From Galbibacter mesophilus (GTDB lineage: Bacteria; Bacteroidota; Bacteroidia; Flavobacteriales; Flavobacteriaceae), in the NCBI RefSeq assembly GCF_023721415.1, contig NZ_JAMQVC010000003.1, positions 124,001 to 188,000 on the forward strand: 64,000 bases of DNA, written 5' to 3'. The notes beneath the pieces were generated by a model. The model worked only from the letters and a program-made list of their open reading frames with translations, made no database searches and was not told where the DNA came from. The translations under genes and the position numbers were made by a program. Of the stretch, positions 34,953 through 44,244 are shown piece after piece. Positions within the stretch are counted from its first letter, which is position 1; every line of letters begins with the position of its first letter.

Positions 34953-36406
34953 TGTGGAGTTTCTTTAAAGACAATCTATGGCAAACCTTGCTCGTGGTAA
35001 ATTATCTTTTAGCACTAGCTGCCGCAGTAACCATTTTATTAAAAAATATAAATCCAACCAAAACGCTTTCCTACATCATGGCGCTGTTGGTTTTCCCGTT
35101 TATCGGATTAGTGGTTTACTTTTTCTTCGGACAAGATTACAGGAAATTTAAAATTTTTAAAAAGAAGAATGTCCTTAATCAGAAGAATATAAAAGACTGG
35201 GCACAGCAGTTGGTTTTAAACAAAAAGGAGGCCTATAACATTGGGAAAGAAGTTTTAAATGGGAACACCAAAATTATAAAGCTGATAGACAGCGATAACC
35301 AATCTCCCGTAACGGTTAATAATAAAGTTGATATTCTTATTAACGGAGAAGAAAAATTCAAAAGGCTTTTTGAGGATTTAAAGAATGCTCAATCCACGAT
35401 TCATTTGGAATATTATATTATCGAGGATGGGGAAATAGGAATGGAGCTTATTGAAATCCTAAAGAGAAAGTCGGAAGAAGGTGTATCGGTTAAAGTAAAT
35501 TATGACTCTGTAGCCAGCGAATTATCCAATAAAACCATCGATAGTTTAAAATCCAGCGGCGTAGAGATTTACCCATTTATGCCGGTTTATTTTCCCAAAT
35601 TTGCCAGTAAAGCCAATTATAGAAACCATCGAAAAATAGTGGTTGTAGACGGTAGAATAGGGTATATTGGGGGTATAAATATTGCAGATGAATATATAAA
35701 TAAGGAAGGGCGGCGTTTTTGGCGAGATACTCATGCCAGAATTGAAGGGCAGGCCGTGGGAATGCTCCAATTTCATTTCTCTTTAGATTGGGATTTCGTT
35801 TCGGATGAAGACATTCAGGTAGAGGAAAGTTGGTTTCCCGATACCGAAATAGAAGATAAAACTCCAATACAAATCGCGGCAAGTGGTCCCGACACAGAAT
35901 GGGCCAACATAATGGAGGCAATGTTTACCGCCATTAATGAAGCAGACCGTTATGTTTATATTACGACTCCTTATTTCATACCAAATGATGAAATGGCGCT
36001 GGCCATGTCCACAGCTTCTAAAAGTGGAGTGGACGTACGATTAATTATTCCAAAAACCTGTGACTCATGGGCGGCCAATTATGCAACCCATTCTTATTTA
36101 GACCGGCTTTTACGGGCAGGAGTGAAGGTGTATTTATACAACAAGGGGAATATCCATGCGAAAACAATGATTGTTGATGATGTTTTCACCACTATTGGCA
36201 CTTCGAACATGGATTACCGTAGTTTCCTTATCAATTTTGAAATAAATGCACTTATTTATGATGAAAATGTGACCAAACAAATGTTGGAAATTTTTATTGA
36301 AGACCTTCAGGATAGCGAGCAAGTGGATCCAGAAAGATGGGCGGAACGCGGACTTTCACAACGTTTAAAAGAATCTTTTTGCAGACTCTGGGCACCGTTG
36401 CTGTGA
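34952..36406 (+). CDS. cls: Cardiolipin synthase
   Basis: 484 aa. Two N-terminal membrane helices (10-30, 40-60) and two HKD phospholipase D motifs: His226-Lys228-Asp233 in NHRKIVVVDG and His402-Lys404-Asp409 in IHAKTMIVDD. Makes cardiolipin from phosphatidylglycerol at the inner membrane. Translationally linked to the transglycosylase gene. Confidence 0.93.
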   Translation: MWSFFKDNLWQTLLVVNYLLALAAAVTILLKNINPTKTLSYIMALLVFPFIGLVVYFFFGQDYRKFKIFKKKNVLNQKNIKDWAQQLVLNKKEAYNIGKEVLNGNTKIIKLIDSDNQSPVTVNNKVDILINGEEKFKRLFEDLKNAQSTIHLEYYIIEDGEIGMELIEILKRKSEEGVSVKVNYDSVASELSNKTIDSLKSSGVEIYPFMPVYFPKFASKANYRNHRKIVVVDGRIGYIGGINIADEYINKEGRRFWRDTHARIEGQAVGMLQFHFSLDWDFVSDEDIQVEESWFPDTEIEDKTPIQIAASGPDTEWANIMEAMFTAINEADRYVYITTPYFIPNDEMALAMSTASKSGVDVRLIIPKTCDSWAANYATHSYLDRLLRAGVKVYLYNKGNIHAKTMIVDDVFTTIGTSNMDYRSFLINFEINALIYDENVTKQMLEIFIEDLQDSEQVDPERWAERGLSQRLKESFCRLWAPLL

Positions 36407-36793
36407 GTTGGTTGGATTTAAAATTTTAAAAGTTCAAAGTTTAAGGCACAAAGTTTTTTCGTTTTTCGAAATCAGAGAAATCTAACTTTTCCCGTCTCCA
36501 GCCTCCAGCTTCCTTCTTCAACTTTCCTTTAAAAATCGTAAATCTAAAACCGTAATTCGTAAATGAGTCGATGGTTTAATTGTAGAGTTGTTAAGTCGAT
36601 AAGTCGCAAAGGTTCAAAGGTTCAAAGTGACAAAGTTTTCTTGTTGCTCATTGTTTGATGCTCGTTTTTAGTAGGCACTAAGCTTTAAGCAATAGGCTTT
36701 TTCGCCCCAACTTAAACTTTAAACCGAAACAGACTAAATCTTTAAATCCTAAAACTATATGATTCCTACACGAGAAATAGCCATTCCCGCGGC

Positions 36794-36935
36794 GAGGGGA
36801 GGGTCATTGGGTTGAGGGGAAGGTATAAGTGCCCGAGGGAAACGTCACTTTAGCCGAGGGAAAGGCTTTACAGGTCGTGGGGAGGCTCATCATGATGAGG
36901 GAAACGTTGTGGAGGTCGAGGGAAAGGTAGTTTAT
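36794..36935 (+). repeat. 20-21-bp-period array (GAGGGRAA core), copy A
   Basis: The core GAGGG(A/G)A recurs at 36794, 36814, 36835, 36856, 36877 (as GTGGGGA), 36897 and 36918, spaced 20-21 bp. After the core come AACGT, AAGGT or AAGGC. The same sequence, inverted, is found at 52761-52893. Translated in one frame it gives heptads such as SARGKRH, FSRGKGF, like the array at 4.2 kb in period but not in core. Confidence 0.85.
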
Positions 36936-36945
36936 AATGCGGAAC

Positions 36946-37033
36946 GTCATATCGACCAGCAGGAAATATTGGATTCAGCTATCCTATTTATAATGTGATT
37001 TCTCTGCCTTCTTTTGGTCGGCATCGAAATGAC
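36946..37033 (+). repeat. ~89-bp dispersed element with GTCAT ends, copy A
   Basis: Begins GTCATATCGACC and ends GGTCGGCATCGAAATGAC; the ends are a 10-bp inverted repeat with one mismatch. Matching copies lie at 45250-45338 and, inverted, 52983-53071. The interior carries GATTTCTCTGCCTTC. Confidence 0.85.
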
Positions 37034-37114
37034 TAGAGACCTCAAAGCTCAAACATTATCGAATCTTAAAATTTTTTAATCATTAAATCTTTCAATCTCT
37101 AAATCAAAGAAATC

Positions 37115-37606
37115 CTAAATCTCCTTTTGATAGCCTACAACATCCAGAATCTTCCCAAATTTTTCGCCGGCGTTTTTAAAGCGGGCGCATTCAAAATAGC
37201 CACATTTGCTAAAAAGGGCAATGCTACCAACATTATCACCAGTGATAATCCCCAATAAATTTTTTATACCGTTGGCTTTGGCTTTTTCCTCTATAAAATC
37301 CAGTGACCTCTTTCCAATGCCGCGACTTTCAAACCCGTTCTTAAGGTAGATGGTCACTTCCGCAGTCATGTTGTAAGCCTGTCGCTTTTTAAAATGCGTG
37401 GTAAAGCAATATCCAGCTAACTCGTCGTCGGCGTAAATTAGAAACGAGTGATAGCGATGATGATTAAAATATAAAAGTTCTTTTAGTTCTTCTAAGGTAA
37501 TTGGTTCGGTGTGAAAGGTTGCTGTTGAATTTTCTATGTACCAATCGTAAATTTCTTTAACTAGGAATAAATCTTTTTCTTCAATAGGCTTGAAAAATAT
37601 TTTCAT
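37115..37606 (-). CDS. GNAT acetyltransferase (PAT-like)
   Basis: 163 aa. Start MKIFFKPIEEKDLFLVKEIYDW; middle strand HSFLIYADDELAGYCF, then VTIYLKNGFESRGIGKRSL with the acetyl-CoA loop near 92-100, and FSKCGYFECARFKNAG. The pattern fits the phosphinothricin-type acetyltransferases. Just before rdgB on the same strand (16-bp gap). Confidence 0.88.
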   Translation of the reverse strand: MKIFFKPIEEKDLFLVKEIYDWYIENSTATFHTEPITLEELKELLYFNHHRYHSFLIYADDELAGYCFTTHFKKRQAYNMTAEVTIYLKNGFESRGIGKRSLDFIEEKAKANGIKNLLGIITGDNVGSIALFSKCGYFECARFKNAGEKFGKILDVVGYQKEI

Positions 37607-37622
37607 GTAATTATGGTAGGTT

Positions 37623-38195
37623 TTACGTATTCAGATAATCGATGAGTTGTTCCATGGCTCTAGCTCGGTGGCTCATTTTGTTTTTTTCTTCGGAAGATAA
37701 CTCGGCAAAAGTAAGTTGCATGCCTTCCGGTTGAAAAACGGGGTCGTAACCAAACCCGTTCTTTCCCTTTCTTTTTTCTGTGATAACTCCGTTAACAATT
37801 CCATTGAAGATAATTCGTTCCCTATCGGTGCGCAAAGAAATAACCGTTTTAAACCGAGCTGATCGCTTATCGGAATCTTTAAGTTCCTTCAGCAATTTAT
37901 CAATATTATCACTATCGTTTTTTTGTTCGCCTGCATATCGGGCAGAATGCACACCCGGTGCACCATCCAAACTTTCAACCTCTAACCCGGTGTCATCCGC
38001 AAAGCAATTGTAGTTATATTTTTCAAAAACGTAATTCGCTTTAATGGCAGCATTTTCTTCAATGGTTTTCCCGTTTTCTTCAATTTCTTCGGTGCAGCCA
38101 ATATCATCCAAACTCAATAATTCTATGGAGTCGGGAAGCATGGCTTTTACTTCCGCTAATTTATTAAGGTTATGGGTAGCAAAAACGAGTTTCAT
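37623..38195 (-). CDS. rdgB: Non-canonical purine NTP pyrophosphatase
   Basis: 190 aa. Removes ITP, dITP and XTP to keep them out of DNA. Signature MKLVFATHNLNKLAEV at the N-terminus, FADDTGLEVESLDGAPG near 68-84, and GKNGFGYDPVFQPEG, all of the Ham1/RdgB family. Confidence 0.95.
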   Translation of the reverse strand: MKLVFATHNLNKLAEVKAMLPDSIELLSLDDIGCTEEIEENGKTIEENAAIKANYVFEKYNYNCFADDTGLEVESLDGAPGVHSARYAGEQKNDSDNIDKLLKELKDSDKRSARFKTVISLRTDRERIIFNGIVNGVITEKRKGKNGFGYDPVFQPEGMQLTFAELSSEEKNKMSHRARAMEQLIDYLNT

Positions 38196-38371
38196 CTGTT
38201 TATATTTATTTGTTTTTATTGGTCAAATGGAATGCCCTACTAATAATTTCGGTGGGTTTACAATTGGTTAACGGGCATTTCATAGCGTTGTTTTTGAGTT
38301 GATTAAACGTTTTGGTGTTATTTTTTAGTTGTATATTTAAGAGGATTCTTTCTGAAACAAAAAATGAACAC

Positions 38372-39448
38372 ATGCAAAAATATGTATTAATCGTTTCTTT
38401 TCTTCTATTTTCTCAGTTTCTTCTATCCCAAACGCAAAAAAACGATTCGATTGATGAGAACGACAAAAAAGAAAAACGGGTAGATTTAACCGTAATGCCA
38501 TTTTTGAGTTATAACAGAAACTTGGAGTTTATGTTTGGAGCGATTCCTATGGCGATGTACCGATTAAATAAAACCGACACCATTTCTCCAAAATCCATCT
38601 CGGGGTTATCAGCTGTTTATACCACCAATAGCTCCTATTTTATAGCTTTTTTTAATCGCTTTTTCTTTGCTGAAGACCGATGGCGTGCTAAGTTTTTTAT
38701 GCTAACTGGCGATTACAATTCCCAATTTTTTATGGAAAGTGAAGATGTTACGCCCGGTTTTTACGATTATGGAACAAAAGCTACCGTGGTAAGTTTGGGT
38801 GTGCAGAGAAGAGTTTTAGAAAATTTATATGGCGGTTTAACCTATACTTATGCGTATTACGACACGGTTTACGAAGATGATGTACAGCCGCCATCTATAG
38901 TAGAAACAAACGCCATTGAATTAAATGCACTTTACGATTCCCGAAGTGATGTTTACTACCCGATGAGCGGTGAAAAAGCAAAGCTCCGGTTCATTTCTTT
39001 TCCCGAATGGTTTGCCAACGATTCTACCGCAAATAAAATTTTAACCGAATACAATAAATATATCCCTATGAAAAATGGAAAAGATGTCTTGGCCATGCGA
39101 TTTTCGGGACAATTTGGATTGGGAGATATTGCATTTCAGCAACAGGTGACCGTAGGAGGAAAGGATATTCGCGGGTATTCCCAAGGGGAGTTTCGGGGCG
39201 ACGGACTCATGGCGCTGCAGGGCGAATACCGCTATAATTTTGGTAATAAAATGGGCTTGGTCGGTTTTGCGGGCCTAGCCACAATTTATGGATCGGATAC
39301 AGAGGCGAATAACTGGGGTGTTTTTCCCGGCGCTGGCGTGGGATACCGATATCAAGCGTTTAAAAAAGCGAAATTTAACATAGGTCTAGACGCCGCCGTA
39401 GGTAAAAGCGATTGGGGAATTTACTTTAGAATTGGAGAAGCTTTTTAA
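38372..39448 (+). CDS. Omp85/BamA-like outer-membrane barrel
   Basis: 358 aa from the ATG of MQKYVLIVSFLLFSQFLLS (signal peptide). Long stretch of amphipathic strands; the C-terminal GGKDIRGYSQGEFRGDGLMA and EYRYNF motifs match the bacterial surface antigen (D15/Omp85) barrel. No POTRA domains fit in the short N-terminus, so it is a barrel-only member, probably not the essential BamA. Ends with Phe. Confidence 0.82.
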   Translation: MQKYVLIVSFLLFSQFLLSQTQKNDSIDENDKKEKRVDLTVMPFLSYNRNLEFMFGAIPMAMYRLNKTDTISPKSISGLSAVYTTNSSYFIAFFNRFFFAEDRWRAKFFMLTGDYNSQFFMESEDVTPGFYDYGTKATVVSLGVQRRVLENLYGGLTYTYAYYDTVYEDDVQPPSIVETNAIELNALYDSRSDVYYPMSGEKAKLRFISFPEWFANDSTANKILTEYNKYIPMKNGKDVLAMRFSGQFGLGDIAFQQQVTVGGKDIRGYSQGEFRGDGLMALQGEYRYNFGNKMGLVGFAGLATIYGSDTEANNWGVFPGAGVGYRYQAFKKAKFNIGLDAAVGKSDWGIYFRIGEAF

Positions 39449-39477
39449 ATAGGAAGCGTTTGGTTTCATGCTACATT

Positions 39478-41091
39478 TCACATCGTTATCACTACAAATT
39501 CTTGTTTCAAAGGGTCTAATTCACTTAACAGGGTTTTTATGAGCTTGTCTCCGAATTCATCGTAAAGATTGGCAAAATTATCCGTTCGTTCTTGTAAAGA
39601 TTCGTTGGGGAAAAGTTCATTTTGTAAATCGGTCATTCTAGAAACTTGGTCGGACAACTTTTTCTTTTGCGCTTTCAACAAACGTTTTTCTAAGTGTTCC
39701 AAGCCTTTTAATTGTTTCACTTCCTGTGCTTTTACGGCTCCTAAAAACGATTTATCGGTAAGTTCTGCTAAACGGTACATTTCTTCAAATTGCTTTACCA
39801 AATGTTCTTTTTGTTTATTGAAATTAATATCAATATCACTTATTTCGCGAACTTTCTTATTGATAAAAGATGCGCGTTTTAAAAATAATTGCTGAAAAGA
39901 AATGTTGAGTTTTTCTAGTTTTTTGGCTTGCTTTTCGGTAGCAACTAATGCAGAATTACGCAACAGCAGCATGGGGAATGGGATGGAATTTTGCTTAAAG
40001 AATTCTTTTAATTCCAACCAATATGCTAATTCACCTCCGCCGCCAATGTAACATAGATTTGGAAGTATTACTTCTTGATACAGCGGTCGTGTCATTACAT
40101 TTGGAGAAAACCGTTCTGGGTATTCTTCCAGGTGTTTCTTCAGTTCTTCTTTGCTCCAAGAAATATCGGTTTCAAAAACTTGGTAACGTCCATCAACTTC
40201 TACAATGCGTTCACGAAGGCCTTTTTTCAGGTAAAACAAATTGATATCCCTCGGATTTACCTGAATTTTATACGAAGCATCCGCATGATTTAGTTTTTCA
40301 ATGGTTTCGCTAACGGCTTTTTGGGATTCTTGCTCAAACAGCTCCTTTTCCATAAAAGGAACAAACAATTGCTTTAAGTTTTTGTCGGCTCCATCTATAA
40401 TTACGAGTCCGTTTTCCCCAAACAATTTATCGGCCAAGAAGCGAGTCGCATTGGTAAGGTTATCGTGGTTTAGGTAAGCGTCCTGAAACCACTTTTTTAA
40501 TGTCTCTGCGTTCTCACCTATTCCCAATTCTTTTTTGAACAACTCAAAAACATTTTCTAATCCATTGGTTGGAAGTTCACCTACAGCGCCTCCGCTTCCT
40601 TCGGAATTAGGGCCTTGCCATTGAAATTTTTTACCACGGAAATTAAAAAAGTTAATTTCATCAAAATCGTGATCCTCTGTAGCCATCCAATACACAGGTA
40701 CGAAAGTATTTTCGGGATACTGTTCCTGAAGCTTTTTTGCCAAATTGATAGTGGAAACAATTTTATACAGAAAGTAAAGCGGACCCGTAAATAAATTCAA
40801 TTGATGTCCCGTAACAACTGTAAATGTATTTTCTTCGGTCAAGCTATTTATGTGTTGTACTGTTTTTGCGGAAGGTTTTAAGGTATTGTACTGTTCCTGC
40901 AAAGATTTTACCAATACATCACGGTTTTTCTTCGGAAAGGACTTCTTTTTTTCTTCCAGTTGAAGCTTAAAATTTTCTAGGGTAGGATAGCGATTGTAAA
41001 AAGGAGTTAGTTTTGGGTCTTGCGCAAGGTAGTCGCAAATAAGATTAGAGAAATATCCTGTTTCTTTAAATGATATATATTGTGTTGGCAT
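39478..41091 (-). CDS. bshC: Bacillithiol synthesis cysteine ligase BshC
   Basis: 537 aa. Adds Cys to glucosaminyl-malate in the final step of bacillithiol synthesis. The start MPTQYISFKETGYFSNLI, the TVVTGHQLNLFTGPLYFLYK motif near 90-110 and PVYWMATEDHDFDEI are family hallmarks, and a coiled-coil insertion follows at about 395-480. No bshA or bshB is in the window. Confidence 0.94.
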   Translation of the reverse strand: MPTQYISFKETGYFSNLICDYLAQDPKLTPFYNRYPTLENFKLQLEEKKKSFPKKNRDVLVKSLQEQYNTLKPSAKTVQHINSLTEENTFTVVTGHQLNLFTGPLYFLYKIVSTINLAKKLQEQYPENTFVPVYWMATEDHDFDEINFFNFRGKKFQWQGPNSEGSGGAVGELPTNGLENVFELFKKELGIGENAETLKKWFQDAYLNHDNLTNATRFLADKLFGENGLVIIDGADKNLKQLFVPFMEKELFEQESQKAVSETIEKLNHADASYKIQVNPRDINLFYLKKGLRERIVEVDGRYQVFETDISWSKEELKKHLEEYPERFSPNVMTRPLYQEVILPNLCYIGGGGELAYWLELKEFFKQNSIPFPMLLLRNSALVATEKQAKKLEKLNISFQQLFLKRASFINKKVREISDIDINFNKQKEHLVKQFEEMYRLAELTDKSFLGAVKAQEVKQLKGLEHLEKRLLKAQKKKLSDQVSRMTDLQNELFPNESLQERTDNFANLYDEFGDKLIKTLLSELDPLKQEFVVITM

Positions 41092-41778
41092 ATTTTTTTA
41101 TTTCTGAAAAAACAAATGTGTTCATTTTTTCCATTGATGAAAAAACGAACCAAAAAAATCTAGGCTTGCCATAAAAATATAAGAAAATACTACGGAACCC
41201 CCAGCCACTGATAAAAATAACTCACCCTCCCTACGGTCGGTCTCAAACAGATTTTTATCATTTGTCCATACTGCTTCCTTGATTTTCAATATTTTTATAG
41301 ACAGGCCAAAACAAACTTTACAATGCGCAAAGAACAAAACAAATACTCATTGGGACGCATTCTTTTCTTTAAAATTAGCAACCGTCACTGTCTTGAAAAA
41401 TGTATTTCCCTTTTGCGCTAGGGATTGCAGCGGCATCCTATTTTGCCCTTCGGTTAGGTCGGACATAAAGAAAATCTTTACGCTTGTTTTTTTTGACAAT
41501 CACTTTAAAATGTAAAAATAAGGCAAAATAGATACAGCGGAAAGCCCGCCCCAAAAATTATGATTTTTTGGGGAGCGCCCACATGAATAGTGAATAGTAT
41601 ATTGGGAATTGTTAAATGTAGCCGTCCAGTCCTGCAAGGTTTTTAAAACCTTGTAGGTCTCAACTGCCAAAAAATGCTAAAAACCGACTACAAATGCGCT
41701 TGCAGGGATTTTTTATAGAAATTTTACAAAAACAACTGGTATATTAGTAGCTTTGAAAATAAATTTTAATTCCAAACA
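41092..41778. other. Gene-free intergenic region with dispersed repeats
   Basis: 690 bp without a supported gene. It holds a CTATTTTGCC (41438-41447) / GGCAAAATAG (41522-41531) inverted repeat flanking AGCGG words, a CCCC-A5 / T6-GGGG hairpin (41549-41573) and a CAAGGTTTT / AAACCTTG hairpin (41634-41653). A -7 box TAGCTTTG at 41748-41755 precedes the next gene. Confidence 0.75.
41438..41573. repeat. Paired inverted repeats, likely a dispersed element
   Basis: GGGATTGCAGCGGCATCCTA and TACAGCGGAAAGCCC flank the region, a layout I recognise from repeated flavobacterial intergenic elements. Not shown to be mobile. Confidence 0.5.
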
Positions 41779-44220
41779 ATGAAGTTACGATTCTTATTGC
41801 TGTCTCTTTTCCTGACCCTTTTTTCATTTGCCCAAAACGTAAAGTCCCCATCGGAATTTTTGGGGTACGAGCTGGGTTCAAACTTTTCTAGGCATCATCA
41901 GGTGGTAGATTATTACAAATATTTGGCCGCCACTTTGCCGGGAATGATAAAATTGGAATCGTATGGAACTACCAATGAAGGCAGGGAGTTGTTGTTGGCG
42001 TATGTTTCTACTTCAGAAAATATAAATAATTTAAAATCGATTCAAGATAATCACATGGCAGCGATTAGCGGAGAAGGAGCTTCGGAAACTGCCGTGGTTT
42101 GGCTTAGCTATAATGTTCACGGTAATGAAAGCGTAAGCACGGAGGCTTCTTTAATGACCATTTATGATTTGGTGACTTCCAAAAAGGAGCTGTTAGAAAA
42201 TACTTTGGTAATTGTCGACCCTTGTTTAAACCCGGACGGACGCGACCGTTACGTGAATTTTTATAACGGATTTAAAAATTCGCCGTACACAGTAGATAAA
42301 AACTCAAAGGAACACCATGAGCCTTGGTTGGCTGGTAGGCCCAATCATTATATGTTCGATTTAAACAGGGATTGGGCTTGGGCTACGCAAAAGGAAAGTC
42401 AGCAGCGGTTAAAGGTTTACAACCAATGGCTACCGCATATCCATGTGGATTTTCACGAGCAGGGAATGGATGATCCATATTATTTTCCACCGGCAGCAGA
42501 GCCTATGCACGAGTTGATTACCGATTGGCAAAAGGAATTTCAAAAGGAAATCGGTAAAAACCACGCTACTTATTTTGATGAGAATGGATGGTTTTATTTC
42601 ACCAAAGAACGTTTTGATTTGCTGTACCCAAGTTATGGAGACACGTATCCAACCTATAATGGCGCTATTGGAATGACATACGAGCAGGGTGGAAGTGGCC
42701 GTGCCGGTTTGGGCGTAAAAGTAAGCAATGGCGATACGTTAACGTTAAAAGATAGAATTGCGCACCATTACACTACTGGAATTTCAACTGTAGAAATGGC
42801 TGCCAAAAATGTGGAGAAACTCAACGAACAGTTTAAAAAGTTTTACGGAAATAAAGATTTCACCTATAAAAGTTATGCCATGTCGGGTGACGAAGAGAAA
42901 ATGAAATCGCTTGCCAAACTTTTAGACGTGCACAACATACAATATGGTTACACGAAGTCTGGTGTAAAGGGTTTGAGCTATACAGACAAAAAATCTGGGA
43001 GTTTAGATGGAGACAATTACAAATTAGTGGTAAGTACTAATCAACCAAAATCGACATTGGTAACGGTGTTGTTTGAGCCAGAAACCAAATTGAGCGATTC
43101 TCTTACCTACGATATTACTGCTTGGTCGCTTCCATACGCCTACGGTTTGGATGCGGTGGCTTCAAAAAGTTTAATCAATACTTCTGAAAAAACTTTACCA
43201 AATGAAAGCACGACGTTAAATACCAATGGATATGCCTTTGTGACGGACTGGAACGGTATGGACGACGCCCGATTTTTAACGGAATTGCTAAAAGAAAATA
43301 TTAAAGTCCGCTACTCGCATGAACCTTTTGAACTCAACGGAAAATCCTTTGATCACGGAAGTTTGATTATTACCAAAAGTGATAACACGAATAAAAAAGA
43401 GTTTGTGAACATACTGGAGAAAGCTGCTAAGGAGAATGGTCAGCAAATAACATCGGTTGCTACCGGTTTTGTAGATTCAGGAAAGGATTTCGGTTCGAGC
43501 TCTGTGGAGATGATAGCTCCTGTAAAAGTGGCCGCATTATCTGGCGGAAGTGTTTCTACACTGAATTTTGGGGAAGTTTGGCACTTTTTCGAGCAGCAAT
43601 TACAATACCCAATCACCGTGCTAGATGACGAATACTTTGATAGAATCGATTTAGCCGAATATGACGTTTTAATTCTACCACAGCTTTACACTATAAGCGA
43701 TGCCCGCATGGAAACCATTAAAAGTTGGGTGCGCAACGGCGGAAAACTAATTGCCATTGGAAATGCCGTAAGCGTTTTAGATAAAGACAAAGCTTTTGGA
43801 GTTGAGGCAAAAAAGCTTGAGGAAAAAGCAAAAGACTCTCTAAACATGCCAAAGAGCTATGCGTTGAGTTCGCGGGAATACATCAGCAATTTAATAACAG
43901 GTGCCATTTACAAAACCAAAGTAGATGTTACCAATCCGCTTGCTTATGGTTACAATGACACCTATTTCACTTTAAAATTAAGTGGCGATGGCTACGGTTT
44001 TTTAGACAGTGAGAATGCTGTTTATATGGAAGAAGAGCAAACGCCAATTGCTGGTTTCGCGGGAGCGAATGCACAAAAACTACAATCCAATAGCATGATT
44101 TTCGGTACAGAAGACTTCGGAAGAGGTAAAGTAGTTTATATGGTAGACAACCCTATTTTTAGAGGGTTTTGGGAAAATGGAAAACTCTTTTTCGTCAATG
44201 CAGTATTTATGGTGAAGTAA
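41779..44220 (+). CDS. M14-family zinc carboxypeptidase, secreted
   Basis: 813 aa. Signal peptide MKLRFLLLSLFLTLFSFAQ. The zinc ligands His114 and Glu117 are in NVHGNESVSTE, with HVDFHEQGMDD downstream as the third ligand region, and a catalytic Glu near GMTYEQGGSGRAG. The C-terminal 300 residues resemble a class I glutamine-amidotransferase-like fold (YDVLILPQLYTISDARM). Probably cleaves peptides in the periplasm or outside. Confidence 0.88.
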   Translation: MKLRFLLLSLFLTLFSFAQNVKSPSEFLGYELGSNFSRHHQVVDYYKYLAATLPGMIKLESYGTTNEGRELLLAYVSTSENINNLKSIQDNHMAAISGEGASETAVVWLSYNVHGNESVSTEASLMTIYDLVTSKKELLENTLVIVDPCLNPDGRDRYVNFYNGFKNSPYTVDKNSKEHHEPWLAGRPNHYMFDLNRDWAWATQKESQQRLKVYNQWLPHIHVDFHEQGMDDPYYFPPAAEPMHELITDWQKEFQKEIGKNHATYFDENGWFYFTKERFDLLYPSYGDTYPTYNGAIGMTYEQGGSGRAGLGVKVSNGDTLTLKDRIAHHYTTGISTVEMAAKNVEKLNEQFKKFYGNKDFTYKSYAMSGDEEKMKSLAKLLDVHNIQYGYTKSGVKGLSYTDKKSGSLDGDNYKLVVSTNQPKSTLVTVLFEPETKLSDSLTYDITAWSLPYAYGLDAVASKSLINTSEKTLPNESTTLNTNGYAFVTDWNGMDDARFLTELLKENIKVRYSHEPFELNGKSFDHGSLIITKSDNTNKKEFVNILEKAAKENGQQITSVATGFVDSGKDFGSSSVEMIAPVKVAALSGGSVSTLNFGEVWHFFEQQLQYPITVLDDEYFDRIDLAEYDVLILPQLYTISDARMETIKSWVRNGGKLIAIGNAVSVLDKDKAFGVEAKKLEEKAKDSLNMPKSYALSSREYISNLITGAIYKTKVDVTNPLAYGYNDTYFTLKLSGDGYGFLDSENAVYMEEEQTPIAGFAGANAQKLQSNSMIFGTEDFGRGKVVYMVDNPIFRGFWENGKLFFVNAVFMVK

Positions 44221-44244
44221 GTAAGAACAAAAATAACATAAGAT

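Larger units (their letters stand above)
36407..37114. other. Gene-free intergenic module A
   Basis: 700 bp with no supported gene. In order: low-complexity AT-rich words (TTCAAAG, TTTAAG, AATCTTTAAAT), the GAGGGAAA array at 36794-36935, the GTCAT element at 36946-37033, and more low-complexity words up to the next gene's stop. Related modules occur at 45.2 and 52.3-53.1 kb. Confidence 0.85.

Noticed and set aside
36407-37114. Tiny reading frames through the GAGGG array (heptad protein)
   Set aside because: Stops interrupt both copies (36.8 and 52.8 kb), no start codon or signal, and no codon-type conservation could be shown.
41122-41515. Short reading frames in the 41.1-41.5 kb gap
   Set aside because: They cross dispersed repeats and show no protein features.
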